64,000 nt of DNA from Flectobacillus major DSM 103 (GCF_000427405.1 NZ_ATXY01000004.1:1-64000); one strand, 5' to 3'; positions 16,761 through 25,943 are shown, counted from the first letter of the stretch. Numbers and translations: made by a program. Notes: generated from the sequence alone by a model not told the origin.

Positions 16761-17423
16761 ATGAAAAGGAATGAAACGCTTCAAAAAGACGTTCAAGATG
16801 CCATTAAATGGGAACCATTATTGAATGCTGCCGAAATTGGGGTTACAGCCAAAGATGGTATTGTTACACTTTCTGGCGTGGTTGATAGCTATGCCAAAAA
16901 ATCGGAAGCAGAATATGCTACCAAAAATGTAACGGGTGTAAGGGCTATCGTCGAGAATATTACTATCAAGTTTGATACTACTGGCCAAAAAGATGATGCC
17001 GATATTGCCAAAGATGTAGTTAATGCTCTTGGCTGGAGCTGGGCTGTACCAAAAGATAGAGTACAGGTAAAAGTAGAAGAGGGCTGGGTAACTTTGGAAG
17101 GTGAACTTTTCTGGAATTATGAAAAACAAGCTGCTCAAAAAGCTATCAAAGATATTGTCGGTATTACAGGGGTTACCAATGGCATCAAGATTAAGTCGGA
17201 AACCCATGATGAAATCGAAAAAAAGAATATCGAAAATGCTCTTATCCGCAACTGGTCTGTTGATAATCAGGACATTATCGTAAATGTATTGGGTAATACC
17301 GTTACCCTTACTGGAACGGTACGTTCTTTATACCAAAAAGATGAAGCCGAACGTATGGCATGGAATGCCCCTGGGGTATGGACTGTCAATAACGAATTAA
17401 CAGTAGAATATAATGACGATTAG
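16761..17423 (+). CDS. BON-domain protein (OsmY-like)
   Basis: 220 residues with three BON domains in a row, at about 6-72 (ITVTAKDGIVTLSGVV-type core with VTGVRAIVENI), 82-147 (VKVEEGWVTLEGELFW, GITGVTNGIKI) and 152-217 (VNVLGNTVTLTGTV, APGVWTVNNELTV). OsmY-like proteins bind membranes or phospholipids and help the envelope under osmotic stress. There is no signal peptide, so this one appears cytoplasmic, unlike E. coli OsmY. It follows csbD in the same direction and is closed by a terminator. Confidence 0.93.
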   Translation: MKRNETLQKDVQDAIKWEPLLNAAEIGVTAKDGIVTLSGVVDSYAKKSEAEYATKNVTGVRAIVENITIKFDTTGQKDDADIAKDVVNALGWSWAVPKDRVQVKVEEGWVTLEGELFWNYEKQAAQKAIKDIVGITGVTNGIKIKSETHDEIEKKNIENALIRNWSVDNQDIIVNVLGNTVTLTGTVRSLYQKDEAERMAWNAPGVWTVNNELTVEYNDD

Positions 17424-17433
17424 AGGGTTGGCT

Positions 17434-17466
17434 AAAAATGGGATAGTATATACTTTCCCGTTTTTA
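17434..17466 (+). terminator. Terminator after the BON-domain gene
   Basis: A 10-bp stem with one U-G pair (AAAAATGGGA at 17434-17443 with TCCCGTTTTT at 17456-17465) and a 12-base loop, with the T run in the right arm. Confidence 0.7.
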
Positions 17467-17669
17467 TTATGCACTATATAATCTTCATTTTTGATGTATT
17501 TATTGCCTATCAAAATACAGGTAATGGTTTGATTAAAAGGAATATAGCTGACATAATCAGAAGTGTGATTTATACAATATTTTACGGTAAATATGTAATA
17601 GCAATCTGATGAAATTAGGCCAACCATGTATCATGGTTATGTAGCCAACCAATAAACCTAATTGAATAA

Positions 17670-17849
17670 ATGGGAAAAAGACTATCTGGAAAAGTCAGAA
17701 TACTGCCAGCTCTTTGTTTCCTAATACCATATCTAGTAGTAGGATATATACTACATAAGTCTGTTAATATAAAATCAATATGCCTATTGACTTTACTGAT
17801 ACATACTACTACAACGATATGCCCAAAAATAGAACTTGTTTATGAATAA
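17670..17849 (+). CDS. Possible small membrane protein
   Basis: An open frame of 59 codons from ATG, in the otherwise empty 17467-17906 stretch. Two hydrophobic segments (ILPALCFLIPYLVVGYIL and SICLLTLLIHTTTTI) and a basic N-terminus would give a small two-helix membrane protein. No family recognised and no clear promoter, so this may be chance. Confidence 0.3.
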   Translation: MGKRLSGKVRILPALCFLIPYLVVGYILHKSVNIKSICLLTLLIHTTTTICPKIELVYE

Positions 17850-17906
17850 TTAAAAGCAATAGTTTCGCACCTATTGTTTTCAACATATTACCCTTACTAA
17901 ATAGAA

Positions 17907-18350
17907 TTGATGAAAAAAATACTATTACCCCTAGGACTGAGTTTACTTATGGTACTTACAATGATAGTCAGTTGTATCAATACCCCCGCTCAGCGAGTAC
18001 GAAATGCCCAAAACAAAGTGGTTGAAGCCAACAAAGATTTGAATAAGGCCAATGAAGAATATGTAGCCGATATTCAAAATTATCGCCATGAAATAGCTGA
18101 TAAAATCTTGGAAAACAACCAAAGTATAGCTAAGCTCAATGCTCAGAAGAAACTAGGCCAAGCCCCCGACAATATTGAGTACAACCAAAAAGTAGCCGAC
18201 CTTGAGCAAAAAAATAATGAGATGAGAGTCAAGTTAGATAATTATAAGCTCGAAGGCAAAGACCAATGGCAAGTTTTCAAAACCAAATTTAGCCAAGATA
18301 TGGACAACCTCGGAACGGCAGTTAAAACGTTAGTATCCAAAATTAAATAA
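17907..18350 (+). CDS. Coiled-coil stress lipoprotein, paralogue 1
   Basis: 147 residues. A lipoprotein signal (MIVSC, lipidated Cys at about residue 23), then a long charged helix (KVVEANKDLNKANEEYVADIQ), and a conserved end with WQVFKTKFSQDMDNLGTAV. The second copy at 22593 has the same layout and the same end (WGIFKQNFNRDMDALGKSI). This end recalls the sll1863-type stress-response proteins, a tentative assignment. It is probably anchored to a membrane and exposed to the periplasm. Function unknown. It has its own transcription unit between the BON and OMP genes. Confidence 0.75.
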   Translation: MMKKILLPLGLSLLMVLTMIVSCINTPAQRVRNAQNKVVEANKDLNKANEEYVADIQNYRHEIADKILENNQSIAKLNAQKKLGQAPDNIEYNQKVADLEQKNNEMRVKLDNYKLEGKDQWQVFKTKFSQDMDNLGTAVKTLVSKIK

Positions 18351-18535
18351 TCAAGCATTTTTTGTAATATTCTTATAATGAGTGTATTATATGTATATTT
18401 TGTTTTTTGATATTATATAATATACCAACTATGCTATTATTGATAAGTATTAGTGCAAAGTTTAGTACTCATATTTAATCACTCATTTATCTAGTTCTGA
18501 ACACCTATACACGATAAAACTAATTCAATACAAAA

Positions 18536-19174
18536 ATGAAAAAAGTAACTTTAATGTTTGCGATGTTATTGGCTGCAACCAGCTATATCAATGCCCAAGA
18601 TAGTAGCGATAAGCGTGACAACATCATGTTTGGTCTAAAAGCTGGTACAAATTACTCTAATGTGTATGACTCACAAGGAGAGGCATTCAATGCCAATGCA
18701 AAATATGGAGTAGCCGCAGGGGTATATTTAGGGATTCCGTTTGGTAAATTAATTGGAATTCAGCCAGAAGTACTCTTTTCGCAGAAGGGTTTCCAAGCAA
18801 CAGGAAAAATCCTAGGTAGTACTTATGATTTTACTCGTACTACTTCTTATATAGATGTGCCTATTTTCTTAGCTATCAAACCCATCAAATTTATTACTAT
18901 TTTGGCAGGCCCGCAGTTTTCTTATTTAATCAAACAGAAAGATGTATTTGCCGATGGAACAACAACGGTTGCACAAGAAACAGAATTTAGTAATGATAAC
19001 CTTCGCAAAAATATTATGTGTTTTGTTGGAGGTGTCGACATAAACCTAAATCACCTTGTGATAGGGGCTAGAGCTGGTTGGGATGTACAAAACAACAGTG
19101 GTTCGGGTAGTTCAACTACCCCTCGTTATAAAAATGCTTGGTTACAAGCTACGATTGGTTTTAACTTATATTGA
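18536..19174 (+). CDS. Outer membrane beta-barrel protein (PF13568-like porin family)
   Basis: 212 residues. Signal peptide to about residue 20 (SYINAQ). The mature part has eight amphipathic strands (FGLKAGTNYSNVYD, YGVAAGVYLGIPF, IGIQPEVLFSQKGF, SYIDVPIFLAIKP, ITILAGPQFSYLI, VGGVDINLNHLVIGARAGWD, YKNAWLQATIGFNLY), which is the small outer-membrane barrel type common in Bacteroidota. The last residue is aromatic. It may be a structural or adaptor OMP that is made under stress; no substrate can be deduced. Confidence 0.88.
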   Translation: MKKVTLMFAMLLAATSYINAQDSSDKRDNIMFGLKAGTNYSNVYDSQGEAFNANAKYGVAAGVYLGIPFGKLIGIQPEVLFSQKGFQATGKILGSTYDFTRTTSYIDVPIFLAIKPIKFITILAGPQFSYLIKQKDVFADGTTTVAQETEFSNDNLRKNIMCFVGGVDINLNHLVIGARAGWDVQNNSGSGSSTTPRYKNAWLQATIGFNLY

Positions 19175-19190
19175 TGAATAGGGGCGTTTG

Positions 19191-19224
19191 ACCAACTAAC
19201 GTATATAAATTTGAGTTAGTTGGT
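19191..19224 (+). terminator. Hairpin after the OMP gene (weak terminator)
   Basis: Perfect 10-bp stem, ACCAACTAAC at 19191-19200 with GTTAGTTGGT at 19215-19224, 17 bases after the OMP stop. No T run follows, so termination is uncertain. Confidence 0.4.
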
Positions 19225-19509
19225 TATACTCATAGTTCATATAATAGGCTATTGGTTTGAATAGTAATAGCTAGAAAACACTTTATGCCATCTGCCTAAA
19301 TGAGAGAATGGGTTGTTTTACTCAAAAAACTACAACTTTATGTTACAACCCTTATTTTTTAAATAATTAATGATGAAATAGTTAATATGTTTATTGGTTA
19401 GATAGCAATATCGTGAATGCTTTAATCTACGATATTCAATTTCCAGTACATCAATAACTAATTCTATCAAAGTCTTTATCAATTAAGCAAAACAGTGTGA
19501 AGAGAGATG

Positions 19510-19545
19510 AAATCGTTCTGTACTATTACGGAACGATTTTTTGTG
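19510..19545 (+). terminator. Rho-independent terminator in the 19.2-19.8 kb intergenic region
   Basis: A 13-bp stem with one wobble pair (AAATCGTTC at 19510-19518 with GAACGATTT at 19531-19539, extended inward) and a 4-base loop, followed by TTTT. It lies 336 bases after the OMP stop, with no annotated gene in between, so it either ends a long 3' UTR or an unrecognised RNA. Confidence 0.7.
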
Positions 19546-19568
19546 TTGTCGGCTCTTATCTGTGAATT

Positions 19569-19624
19569 ATATAACTATCTATATGTATTATGTAACGTCA
19601 TTTGGGCAGAAATCAGCAACTTTA
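19569..19624 (+). promoter_or_regulatory. Tandem-repeat stress promoter, copy B
   Basis: ATATAAC at 19569-19575 and ATGTAAC at 19590-19596 (21 bp apart), then CAACTTTA at 19617-19624 as the -7 box, 31 bp from the second repeat start to TTTA. The last base deviates from TTTG. It would drive the GT4-toroid gene through a long leader. Confidence 0.6.
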
Positions 19625-19798
19625 CTTAATATCATAACTGAGCCACTAATTACTAAAAATAGCTTTAAGCAAGAATAAGAATATCTTTCCTGAATTAAAT
19701 GTAAAAATCTGTATAACAGAATGTTATATTTTTTGGGCTAGTAAGCTTTAGCTTATGTAATCTTCATTATTAATTAGTCATTACTAAATTCGGAAAAG

Positions 19799-22159
19799 GT
19801 GAGAAAGAGAATAGCCATAAACCATACCAATAATGTGACCGTTGAAGGAGCGATTGAAGTTTTTTCAACACAAAACCAACAGGACATCGCAGCCATAGAG
19901 TCGTCATTACCAGAAATACTGTTTGTAACATCGTATCCACCTCGTGAGTGTGGTATTGCCACATATTCGCAGGATTTGGTAAAAGCCCTCAACAATAAAT
20001 TTAACCATTCATTTTCGTTGAAAGTGTGTGCTTTAGAATCGGAAAGCGAGCAGCACCATTATCCCAAAGAGGTAAAATATATACTAAATACCAGTGTACC
20101 AAAGGCTTTTGTGAAATTAGCTAAAAAAATCAACGAAGATACCACCATCCAAATTGTCATGATTCAGCATGAGTTTGGCTTCTTTGATAGTACCAAAGAT
20201 GAATTTTTGTTATTCCAGAGCCTCCTTACCAAGCCCATTGTCATTGTGTTTCATACGGTGCTACCATTGCCTCAATTGTCCTTAAAAACACACGTTCAGC
20301 AGGTGGCTAGTACAGCGGCGGCAGTGATTGTAATGACCCATTTTTCATCGGATGTCCTCATCAATGATTATGATATTCTTCCCGAAAAAATTACAGTAAT
20401 TCCGCATGGCACACACCTAGTACCTCATGCCGACCAAGAATTACTAAAGGTCAAATACGATTTGTCCGGAAAAACCGTACTTTCTACTTTTGGTTTATTG
20501 AGTTCGGGCAAAAGTATAGAAACAACTTTAGAGGCACTTCCTGCTATTATAGAGCATAATCCCGACGTGCTTTTCTTAATAATTGGAAAAACACACCCTT
20601 CGGTAGTAAAGCGTGAGGGCGAAAAATATCGACAAATGCTTGAACATAAAGCATCGGCACTCCATTTAGAAAAACACGTGCGATTTATCAATGCTTTTCT
20701 GCCCCTCGATACCCTACTCGAATATTTGCAGCTTACTGATATTTATCTGTTTACTTCTAAAGACCCCAACCAAGCCGTAAGTGGTACGTTCTCGTATGCT
20801 ATTAGCTGTGGTTGTCCTATTATTTCTACACCTATTCCTCACGCACGTGAAGTTTTACAAAATGATGCAGGAATTATTATAGACTTTGAAAACGCCGAGC
20901 AATTGACCTATGCCGTCAATAGCTTAATCAGCGATGCTGCTTTGCGAAAAAGTATTAGCTCTAACGGACTCCACCGAATGGCCTCTACGGCTTGGGAAAA
21001 TGCCGCTATTGCTCATGCTATTCTTTTTGAAGGCATTAGCAACGAACATATTACCTTACATTATCATATTCCTGTTATAAACCTTGACCATATCAAGAAA
21101 ATGACCACCAATTTTGGTATGATTCAGTTTGCCCAGATTAATCATCCCGATATTGATACAGGCTATACCCTCGACGACAACGCACGGGCTATGGTGGCTT
21201 TATGTCAACACTTTGAGCTTACCAACGACCCCGCCGATATACCTTATATCAGTACCTATTTTAATTTTATTAAGTTTTGTTTACAGCCCGAAGGCTATTT
21301 CCTCAATTATGTCGACGAGCAATTTACCTTTACTGAGCAAAACCACGCTACCAATTTGGCCGACTCCAACGGTCGAGCTATTTGGGCTTTGGGCTATCTG
21401 ATTTCTGTTGGAAATCTGTTGCCTCACAAGCTGATTGCCGAAGCAGAGGCTACATTACAAAGCACTTTGGACAATATTAGCAAGATTCACTCTACTCGTG
21501 CTATGGCTTTTGCTATCAAGGGTTTATTTTATGCTAATAGCAAAAACGGAACTTATCAAAACCTTCCGTTTATAGAAAAACTAGCCAATAGACTCGTACA
21601 AATGTACCGTCATGAGTCTAGTAGCGAATGGGAATGGTTTGAAAGCTATTTAACCTACGCCAACAGTATTTTGCCCGAAGCTATGTTATGTGCTTGGCTT
21701 GCCACGGGTAATCCAATTTACAAATCAATAGCCAAATCTTCGTTTGACTTTTTGTTATCCAAAACCTTCCGTGACGATAGCATTAAAGTAATTTCAAATA
21801 AAAGTTGGTTACAAAAAGGCGAAGAACAATTTCCGCCAGCTATTGGTGGCGAACAGCCCATTGATATTGCCTATACGATTTTGGCACTCAGCAAATTTTA
21901 TGGTGTGTTCAAAGAAGAAGAGTATATGAAAAAAATGGAAACCTCGTTCAATTGGTTTTTAGGGAATAACCATTTGCACCAAATTATCTATAATCCTTGT
22001 ACAGGGGGCTGTTATGATGGGCTAGAAGAAACGTCTGTTAATCTTAACCAAGGAGCTGAATCTACAGTGAGTTACCTAATGGCACGATTAACCATCGAAA
22101 AATCATTTAAAAATAGCTTAATTGATTCTTTGCAAGAAGAAGACTCTCTACAAATTTGA
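19799..22159 (+). CDS. Two-domain protein: GT4 glycosyltransferase fused to an alpha/alpha-toroid domain
   Basis: 786 residues. The N-terminal part (about 38-410) is a GT-B glycosyltransferase of the GT4 type: PPRECGIATYSQDLVKAL (start of the acceptor domain), VIPHGTH, the donor domain from STFGLLSSGKSIETTLEAL, and the ISCGCPIISTPIPHAREVL plus GIIIDFENAEQL segment with the EX7E region altered. The C-terminal part (about 430-770) is helical with paired-helix repeats (YTLDDNARAMVALCQHFEL, NGRAIWALGYLISVGN, EWEWFESYLTYANSILPEAML, GGEQPIDIAYTILALSKFY), as in alpha/alpha-toroid glycoside hydrolases. Such fusions occur with GH130 genes (one is at 46107). No signal peptide, so cytosolic. The start is GTG; no ATG is available in frame before residue 100. 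Confidence 0.85.
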   Translation: MRKRIAINHTNNVTVEGAIEVFSTQNQQDIAAIESSLPEILFVTSYPPRECGIATYSQDLVKALNNKFNHSFSLKVCALESESEQHHYPKEVKYILNTSVPKAFVKLAKKINEDTTIQIVMIQHEFGFFDSTKDEFLLFQSLLTKPIVIVFHTVLPLPQLSLKTHVQQVASTAAAVIVMTHFSSDVLINDYDILPEKITVIPHGTHLVPHADQELLKVKYDLSGKTVLSTFGLLSSGKSIETTLEALPAIIEHNPDVLFLIIGKTHPSVVKREGEKYRQMLEHKASALHLEKHVRFINAFLPLDTLLEYLQLTDIYLFTSKDPNQAVSGTFSYAISCGCPIISTPIPHAREVLQNDAGIIIDFENAEQLTYAVNSLISDAALRKSISSNGLHRMASTAWENAAIAHAILFEGISNEHITLHYHIPVINLDHIKKMTTNFGMIQFAQINHPDIDTGYTLDDNARAMVALCQHFELTNDPADIPYISTYFNFIKFCLQPEGYFLNYVDEQFTFTEQNHATNLADSNGRAIWALGYLISVGNLLPHKLIAEAEATLQSTLDNISKIHSTRAMAFAIKGLFYANSKNGTYQNLPFIEKLANRLVQMYRHESSSEWEWFESYLTYANSILPEAMLCAWLATGNPIYKSIAKSSFDFLLSKTFRDDSIKVISNKSWLQKGEEQFPPAIGGEQPIDIAYTILALSKFYGVFKEEEYMKKMETSFNWFLGNNHLHQIIYNPCTGGCYDGLEETSVNLNQGAESTVSYLMARLTIEKSFKNSLIDSLQEEDSLQI

Positions 22160-22295
22160 GTAATCTCAATAATTTGATGAATTGCTGATACATCCATCAA
22201 GCAAAATCTGCCATTTGCGGTTTTGTTTGATTATTAGTTTTTTATATACAATTTAATACATGGTATATCTATTAAAGAAGGCCAATGTGTGAATT

Positions 22296-22352
22296 ATGTA
22301 ACTTATAACAAGGTTTGTGTAACACTTTAGCCAAGTTAAAAGCTCAACTTTG
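22296..22352 (+). promoter_or_regulatory. Tandem-repeat stress promoter, copy C
   Basis: ATGTAAC at 22296-22302 and GTGTAAC at 22317-22323 (21 bp apart), then CAACTTTG at 22345-22352, with 32 bp from the second repeat start to TTTG. The leader to the ATG at 22389 would be about 32 bases. This is the clearest of the four copies. Confidence 0.68.
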
Positions 22353-22388
22353 TAGAGTAGAACTTCTAAACCCCTTAGAACAAACTGT

Positions 22389-22544
22389 ATGAGTAATCTT
22401 CTTTATGTTATCGCAATTATTTTAGTTATTATTTGGGCAACAGGCTTTTTTGGCTTTCACGGAGGAAATATTCTTCACATTCTTTTGGTCATTGCTGTGG
22501 TAGCCGTATTACTACGGATTATCAGAGGAAAGGGCTCTCTTTAA
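22389..22544 (+). CDS. lmo0937-family small membrane protein
   Basis: 51 residues. Two hydrophobic helices (LYVIAIILVIIWATGFFGF and ILHILLVIAVVAVLLRII) joined by a HGGN turn and a short basic end (RGKGSL). The sequence IIWATGFFGF-HGGNILHILLVIAV is the characteristic pattern of the lmo0937 family of stress-associated membrane peptides, which are widespread in Bacteroidota and Firmicutes. It has its own tandem-repeat promoter and is followed after 48 bases by the coiled-coil lipoprotein, so the two are probably cotranscribed. Confidence 0.88.
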   Translation: MSNLLYVIAIILVIIWATGFFGFHGGNILHILLVIAVVAVLLRIIRGKGSL

Positions 22545-22592
22545 GGATTATCGTATTATTTCAAAATATCAAAAATTAAACCAAAGTAAGCA

Positions 22593-23054
22593 ATGAAAAT
22601 CCAACACTTTAATATAGTTCTTCTTACCTTTCTAGCCATTATAGGCTTGACAAACTGTAATACTTCGCCCGAGAAAAAAGAAGCAAAAGTAGAAGAAGCT
22701 AAAGCCGATGTTGTTGAAGCTACCAAAGATCTACAACAAGCTCGCTCGGATTCTGTTAATGAGTATCGTAAATACAAGGTTGAAGCCGAAACTAGGCTCG
22801 CCGAAAATGAACGTATAATCGGTGAGATTGAAGAAAAACTCAAAACCGAAGATGCCAAAACTCGTGCATCATTAGAAAAAGACTTAAATGTACTTAATCA
22901 GAAAAATGCGGATTTGAAATTCAAAATCCAAAATTATGAAGAAGGTCCTAAAGAAAAATGGGGCATATTTAAGCAAAATTTCAATCGTGATATGGATGCC
23001 TTAGGCAAGTCGATATCTTCATTGGCCGAAAAAAACATGAAAAAAAATAAATAG
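22593..23054 (+). CDS. Coiled-coil stress lipoprotein, paralogue 2
   Basis: 153 residues. Lipoprotein signal (GLTNC, Cys22), then a long alternating-charge helix (EKKEAKVEEAKADVVEATKD, then ETRLAENERIIGEIEEKL) and the end WGIFKQNFNRDMDALGKSI, shared with the protein at 17907. The layout and the end suggest a common family, possibly the sll1863-type stress proteins. It lies directly after the lmo0937-type gene and closes that short operon, with a terminator 103 bases downstream. Confidence 0.78.
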   Translation: MKIQHFNIVLLTFLAIIGLTNCNTSPEKKEAKVEEAKADVVEATKDLQQARSDSVNEYRKYKVEAETRLAENERIIGEIEEKLKTEDAKTRASLEKDLNVLNQKNADLKFKIQNYEEGPKEKWGIFKQNFNRDMDALGKSISSLAEKNMKKNK

Positions 23055-23156
23055 AAAATGTTTTTGTTGTGGTGACAAAAAGCAAGTGAACCCTCATAAA
23101 CGAAAGTGTTTGTGGCAAAGGTTCTTAATACTTAATCAATATTCCTTGTAGTACAT

Positions 23157-23203
23157 AAACCTTATTTTGATTCAATTTTGTTGGATTAAGATAAGGTTTT
23201 TTT
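23157..23203 (+). terminator. Terminator after coiled-coil lipoprotein 2
   Basis: A 9-bp outer stem (AAACCTTAT at 23157-23165 with ATAAGGTTT at 23191-23199), continued inward by further imperfect pairs, and seven T at the end. Confidence 0.75.
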
Positions 23204-23341
23204 GCAACAGCCCGCTTCATATCAGTCCTATCTCAAATTATGATAGTTGTTATTTTTTGTGCAGAAATCAAATAATTCAGCTACTTTGTGGCATCAAGGT
23301 TTTTGTCAAAAACTAAAGCAACAATCCATCTGATGTAAACT

Positions 23342-25849
23342 ATGATAGAAAATGAATTTTGGCAATTTGATGCCAGTTATTGGTTTCAACAATTAAATAG
23401 CTCAGAAAAAGGGCTATCTCGACAAGAGGCAGCAGTTTTACTTCAAAACTCCACCAACCACAAAAAAGAAGCATCACGATTTATAAAGGATTTACAACTA
23501 TTTATAGCTCAATTCAAAAGCCCACTTATGCTTTTATTGATTGGAGCTGTAATTCTTTCGGCGTTTTTGGGCGATACCTCCGATGTCTTCATTATTATGT
23601 TTATTGTGTTATCTACGGGGCTGTTAAGTTTTTTTCAAGAAAGAAATGCTAGTAGGGTGGTAGAAAAACTACAATCTATGATTTCGTTGAAAAGTACAGT
23701 TATTAGAGACAACCAACCAATAGAAATCAACTCGTTAGAGATTGTGACGGGCGATATTCTGGTATTCAAAGCGGGCGATATGATTCCAGCCGATTGCCTT
23801 ATTATTGAAGATAATGAGCTGAATGCCAACGAAGCTAGTCTTACGGGCGAGTCGTACCCAGTAAGAAAACAAGCTGGCATACTGCCAGCAAAAACAGAGC
23901 TGTCTAAAAGAACCAATTGCCTGTGGGAAGGAGCTAGTATTGTGAGTGGCAACGCCAAAGCAGTGGTAATTGCAACGGGCAATAATACCATATTTGGTCA
24001 AATAGCCCAGAGTGCCTCAACAACGATTGAGACTACTTTTGAAAAAGGTATCAAAGATTTTGGTTTCTTTTTGATGAAAATAACCCTTGTGTTATCGGTT
24101 TTTATTTTGGTCATTAATTTACTCAATCACAAAAGCCCTATCGACTCTGCCCTTTTTGCCTTGGCCTTGGCGGTAGGTATGGCTCCTGAGTTGTTGCCAG
24201 CTATTACTACCATTGCCATGAGTGCAGGTGCTAAAAGAATGCTCGAAAAAAAGGTAATTGTCAAAAAATTGGCCTCTATTCAAAACCTAGGCGAAGTGAA
24301 CCTGCTTTGTACCGACAAAACTGGTACTATTACCGAAGGCTCAATCAAGGTGGTAGGCTTGGTCAATGAAGCAGGGCAAGCAAGTGAATGGGTAAAACAA
24401 TTGGCTTTTTGGAATGCCACTCACGAAAGCGGTTATGCCAATCCGATGGACGATGCCCTTAGGCGGCTAAACGTTGATGCGAGCAATTCCGCCCAAAAAA
24501 TTGGTGAAATACCCTATGATTTTCTCCGCAAACGCCTCAGTATTGCTGTCAAAACCAACGAAGAGCGTTTGCTGATTACCAAAGGGGCATTTGCTCAAGT
24601 TATAGAAATATGCTCGACAGTACAGCTCGACAATGGTGTTGTTGAGGATATAGCCTTACATCAAGCCGCTTTAGTAAGTAAATTTGAACAATTTGGCATG
24701 TCTGGATTGCGTGCTATTGCCATTTGTTATAAAAATATTGAAACAGATATTATCACCAAAAATGATGAAACTGCCATGACGCTGGCAGGGTTTATTTTAT
24801 TGGAAGACCCTGTAAAAGAGGGTATTGTCGAAACCATCGAAGAGCTACACAAATTGCATGTAAACCTAAAAGTAATTACAGGCGACAATAAAAACGTAGC
24901 AGCATCAATCGCTCAAAAAATAGGTATTATCAACCCCAAAGTACTCACAGGGGGCGAAATAGTCAATACAAGCCCCGAAGCCCTGCAGCACTTGGTTAAG
25001 CAAACTCATATTTTTGCAGAAGTAGAACCCCAGCAAAAAGAAAGAATTATTTTGGCTCTTCGCAGGTCTTATACTGTAGCTTATATAGGCGATGGCATCA
25101 ACGATGTTTCTGCTATTAATGCCGCAGACGTGGGTATATCGGTCGAAAATGCCGTAGATGTAGCTCGTGAAGCCGCCGATTTTGTGTTGATGGAAAAAAG
25201 CCTAATGGTATTGGTTGATGGTATTAAAGAAGGTAGAAAAACTTTTGCCAATACACTGAAGTATATTTTTATCAATACAGGTTCTACCTTTGGCAATATG
25301 TTTAGTGTAGCTTTTGCTTCTTTGCTATTGCCTTTTTTACCTATGCTGCCCAAGCAGATTTTGTTGATGAATTTTATTACCGACTTCCCTTATTTGACGG
25401 TAGCTTCCGACAATGTAGACCAAGAACAGCTCAATAAACCTGGCAAGTGGGACTTGAGGTTTATCCGCAACTATATGCTTATTTTTGGTATTCATAGTTC
25501 ATTGTTCGATATTCTAACGTTTCTTACGCTATTGTATGTTCTCAAAGTAAAAGAATCGGCTTTTCAGACAGGCTGGTTTATCGAGTCTATTCTTACAGAA
25601 CTATTCATTTTGTTTATTATCAGAACCCATAAAAATTTCTTCAAAAGCCAACCAGGAAAATACCTTTTTCTATTAAGCATTTTAGGACTTGTACTTACGC
25701 TTGGGTTGCCATATATGCCCTTTGCCAACGATATAGGTTTAACACCATTGCCCTTTATCAATCTAGGTGCAATGTTGTTGATAGTGGTAGCTTATATCAT
25801 TACGGCCGATATACTAAAGGTGTGGTTTTTTAAAAAATACCGTAGCTAG
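23342..25849 (+). CDS. mgtA: Magnesium-type P-type ATPase (P-IIIB)
   Basis: 835 residues. Cation ATPase N-terminal domain (about 5-60), two membrane helices, actuator with TGES (LTGESYPV near residue 167), helix pair with the MgtA/B signature VGMAPELLPAITTIAMSAGAKRM, phosphorylation site CTDKTGTIT near 325, nucleotide-binding domain, hinge GDGINDVSAI near 585, and C-terminal helices with the MgtA-type segment FITDFPYLTVASDNVDQEQLNKPGKWD. The C-terminal block from KPGKWD to SGWFIES-like QTGWFIES is specific to Mg2+ transporters. Predicted role: Mg2+ import driven by ATP under low Mg2+ or stress. No riboswitch-like leader was seen in the 140 bases upstream of the start. Confidence 0.9.
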   Translation: MIENEFWQFDASYWFQQLNSSEKGLSRQEAAVLLQNSTNHKKEASRFIKDLQLFIAQFKSPLMLLLIGAVILSAFLGDTSDVFIIMFIVLSTGLLSFFQERNASRVVEKLQSMISLKSTVIRDNQPIEINSLEIVTGDILVFKAGDMIPADCLIIEDNELNANEASLTGESYPVRKQAGILPAKTELSKRTNCLWEGASIVSGNAKAVVIATGNNTIFGQIAQSASTTIETTFEKGIKDFGFFLMKITLVLSVFILVINLLNHKSPIDSALFALALAVGMAPELLPAITTIAMSAGAKRMLEKKVIVKKLASIQNLGEVNLLCTDKTGTITEGSIKVVGLVNEAGQASEWVKQLAFWNATHESGYANPMDDALRRLNVDASNSAQKIGEIPYDFLRKRLSIAVKTNEERLLITKGAFAQVIEICSTVQLDNGVVEDIALHQAALVSKFEQFGMSGLRAIAICYKNIETDIITKNDETAMTLAGFILLEDPVKEGIVETIEELHKLHVNLKVITGDNKNVAASIAQKIGIINPKVLTGGEIVNTSPEALQHLVKQTHIFAEVEPQQKERIILALRRSYTVAYIGDGINDVSAINAADVGISVENAVDVAREAADFVLMEKSLMVLVDGIKEGRKTFANTLKYIFINTGSTFGNMFSVAFASLLLPFLPMLPKQILLMNFITDFPYLTVASDNVDQEQLNKPGKWDLRFIRNYMLIFGIHSSLFDILTFLTLLYVLKVKESAFQTGWFIESILTELFILFIIRTHKNFFKSQPGKYLFLLSILGLVLTLGLPYMPFANDIGLTPLPFINLGAMLLIVVAYIITADILKVWFFKKYRS

Positions 25850-25891
25850 TGGAGTAATGTGTTGGTTGTCAGTGTAGTATGGCGTTTAGGT

Positions 25892-25925
25892 GTCAAGAGG
25901 TTAATGAATTTATCAACCTCTTGGC
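25892..25925. terminator. Hairpin between convergent genes (bidirectional terminator)
   Basis: CAAGAGGTT at 25894-25902 with AACCTCTTG at 25915-25923, extended by G-C and G-U pairs outside, loop of 12. It lies between mgtA and the convergent ppk1 gene. There is no clear T run. Confidence 0.5.
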
Positions 25926-25943
25926 GGTGTCAAAGTGGGTACT

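Larger units (their letters stand above)
19175..19798. other. Long intergenic region before the GT4-toroid gene
   Basis: 624 bp without a convincing gene. It holds a hairpin at 19191-19224, a terminator at 19510-19545 and the tandem-repeat promoter at 19569-19624. The leader from that promoter to the GTG start at 19799 would be about 170 bases. The 19225-19505 part may be an untranslated or small RNA that ends at the terminator, but no promoter was identified for it. Confidence 0.6.

Noticed and set aside
17397-17627. Minus-strand ORF of 76 codons overlapping the end of the BON gene
   Set aside because: Runs through the terminator and the end of a well-supported gene, with no family signature.
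22389-22544. Random short ORF
   Set aside because: Kept as a gene, because it matches the lmo0937 pattern and has its own promoter with the 21-bp repeats.
23055-23341. Mg-sensing riboswitch before the Mg-type ATPase
   Set aside because: I looked for M-box or YkoK-like structure in the leader and found only the terminator of the preceding gene and a likely promoter close to the start.
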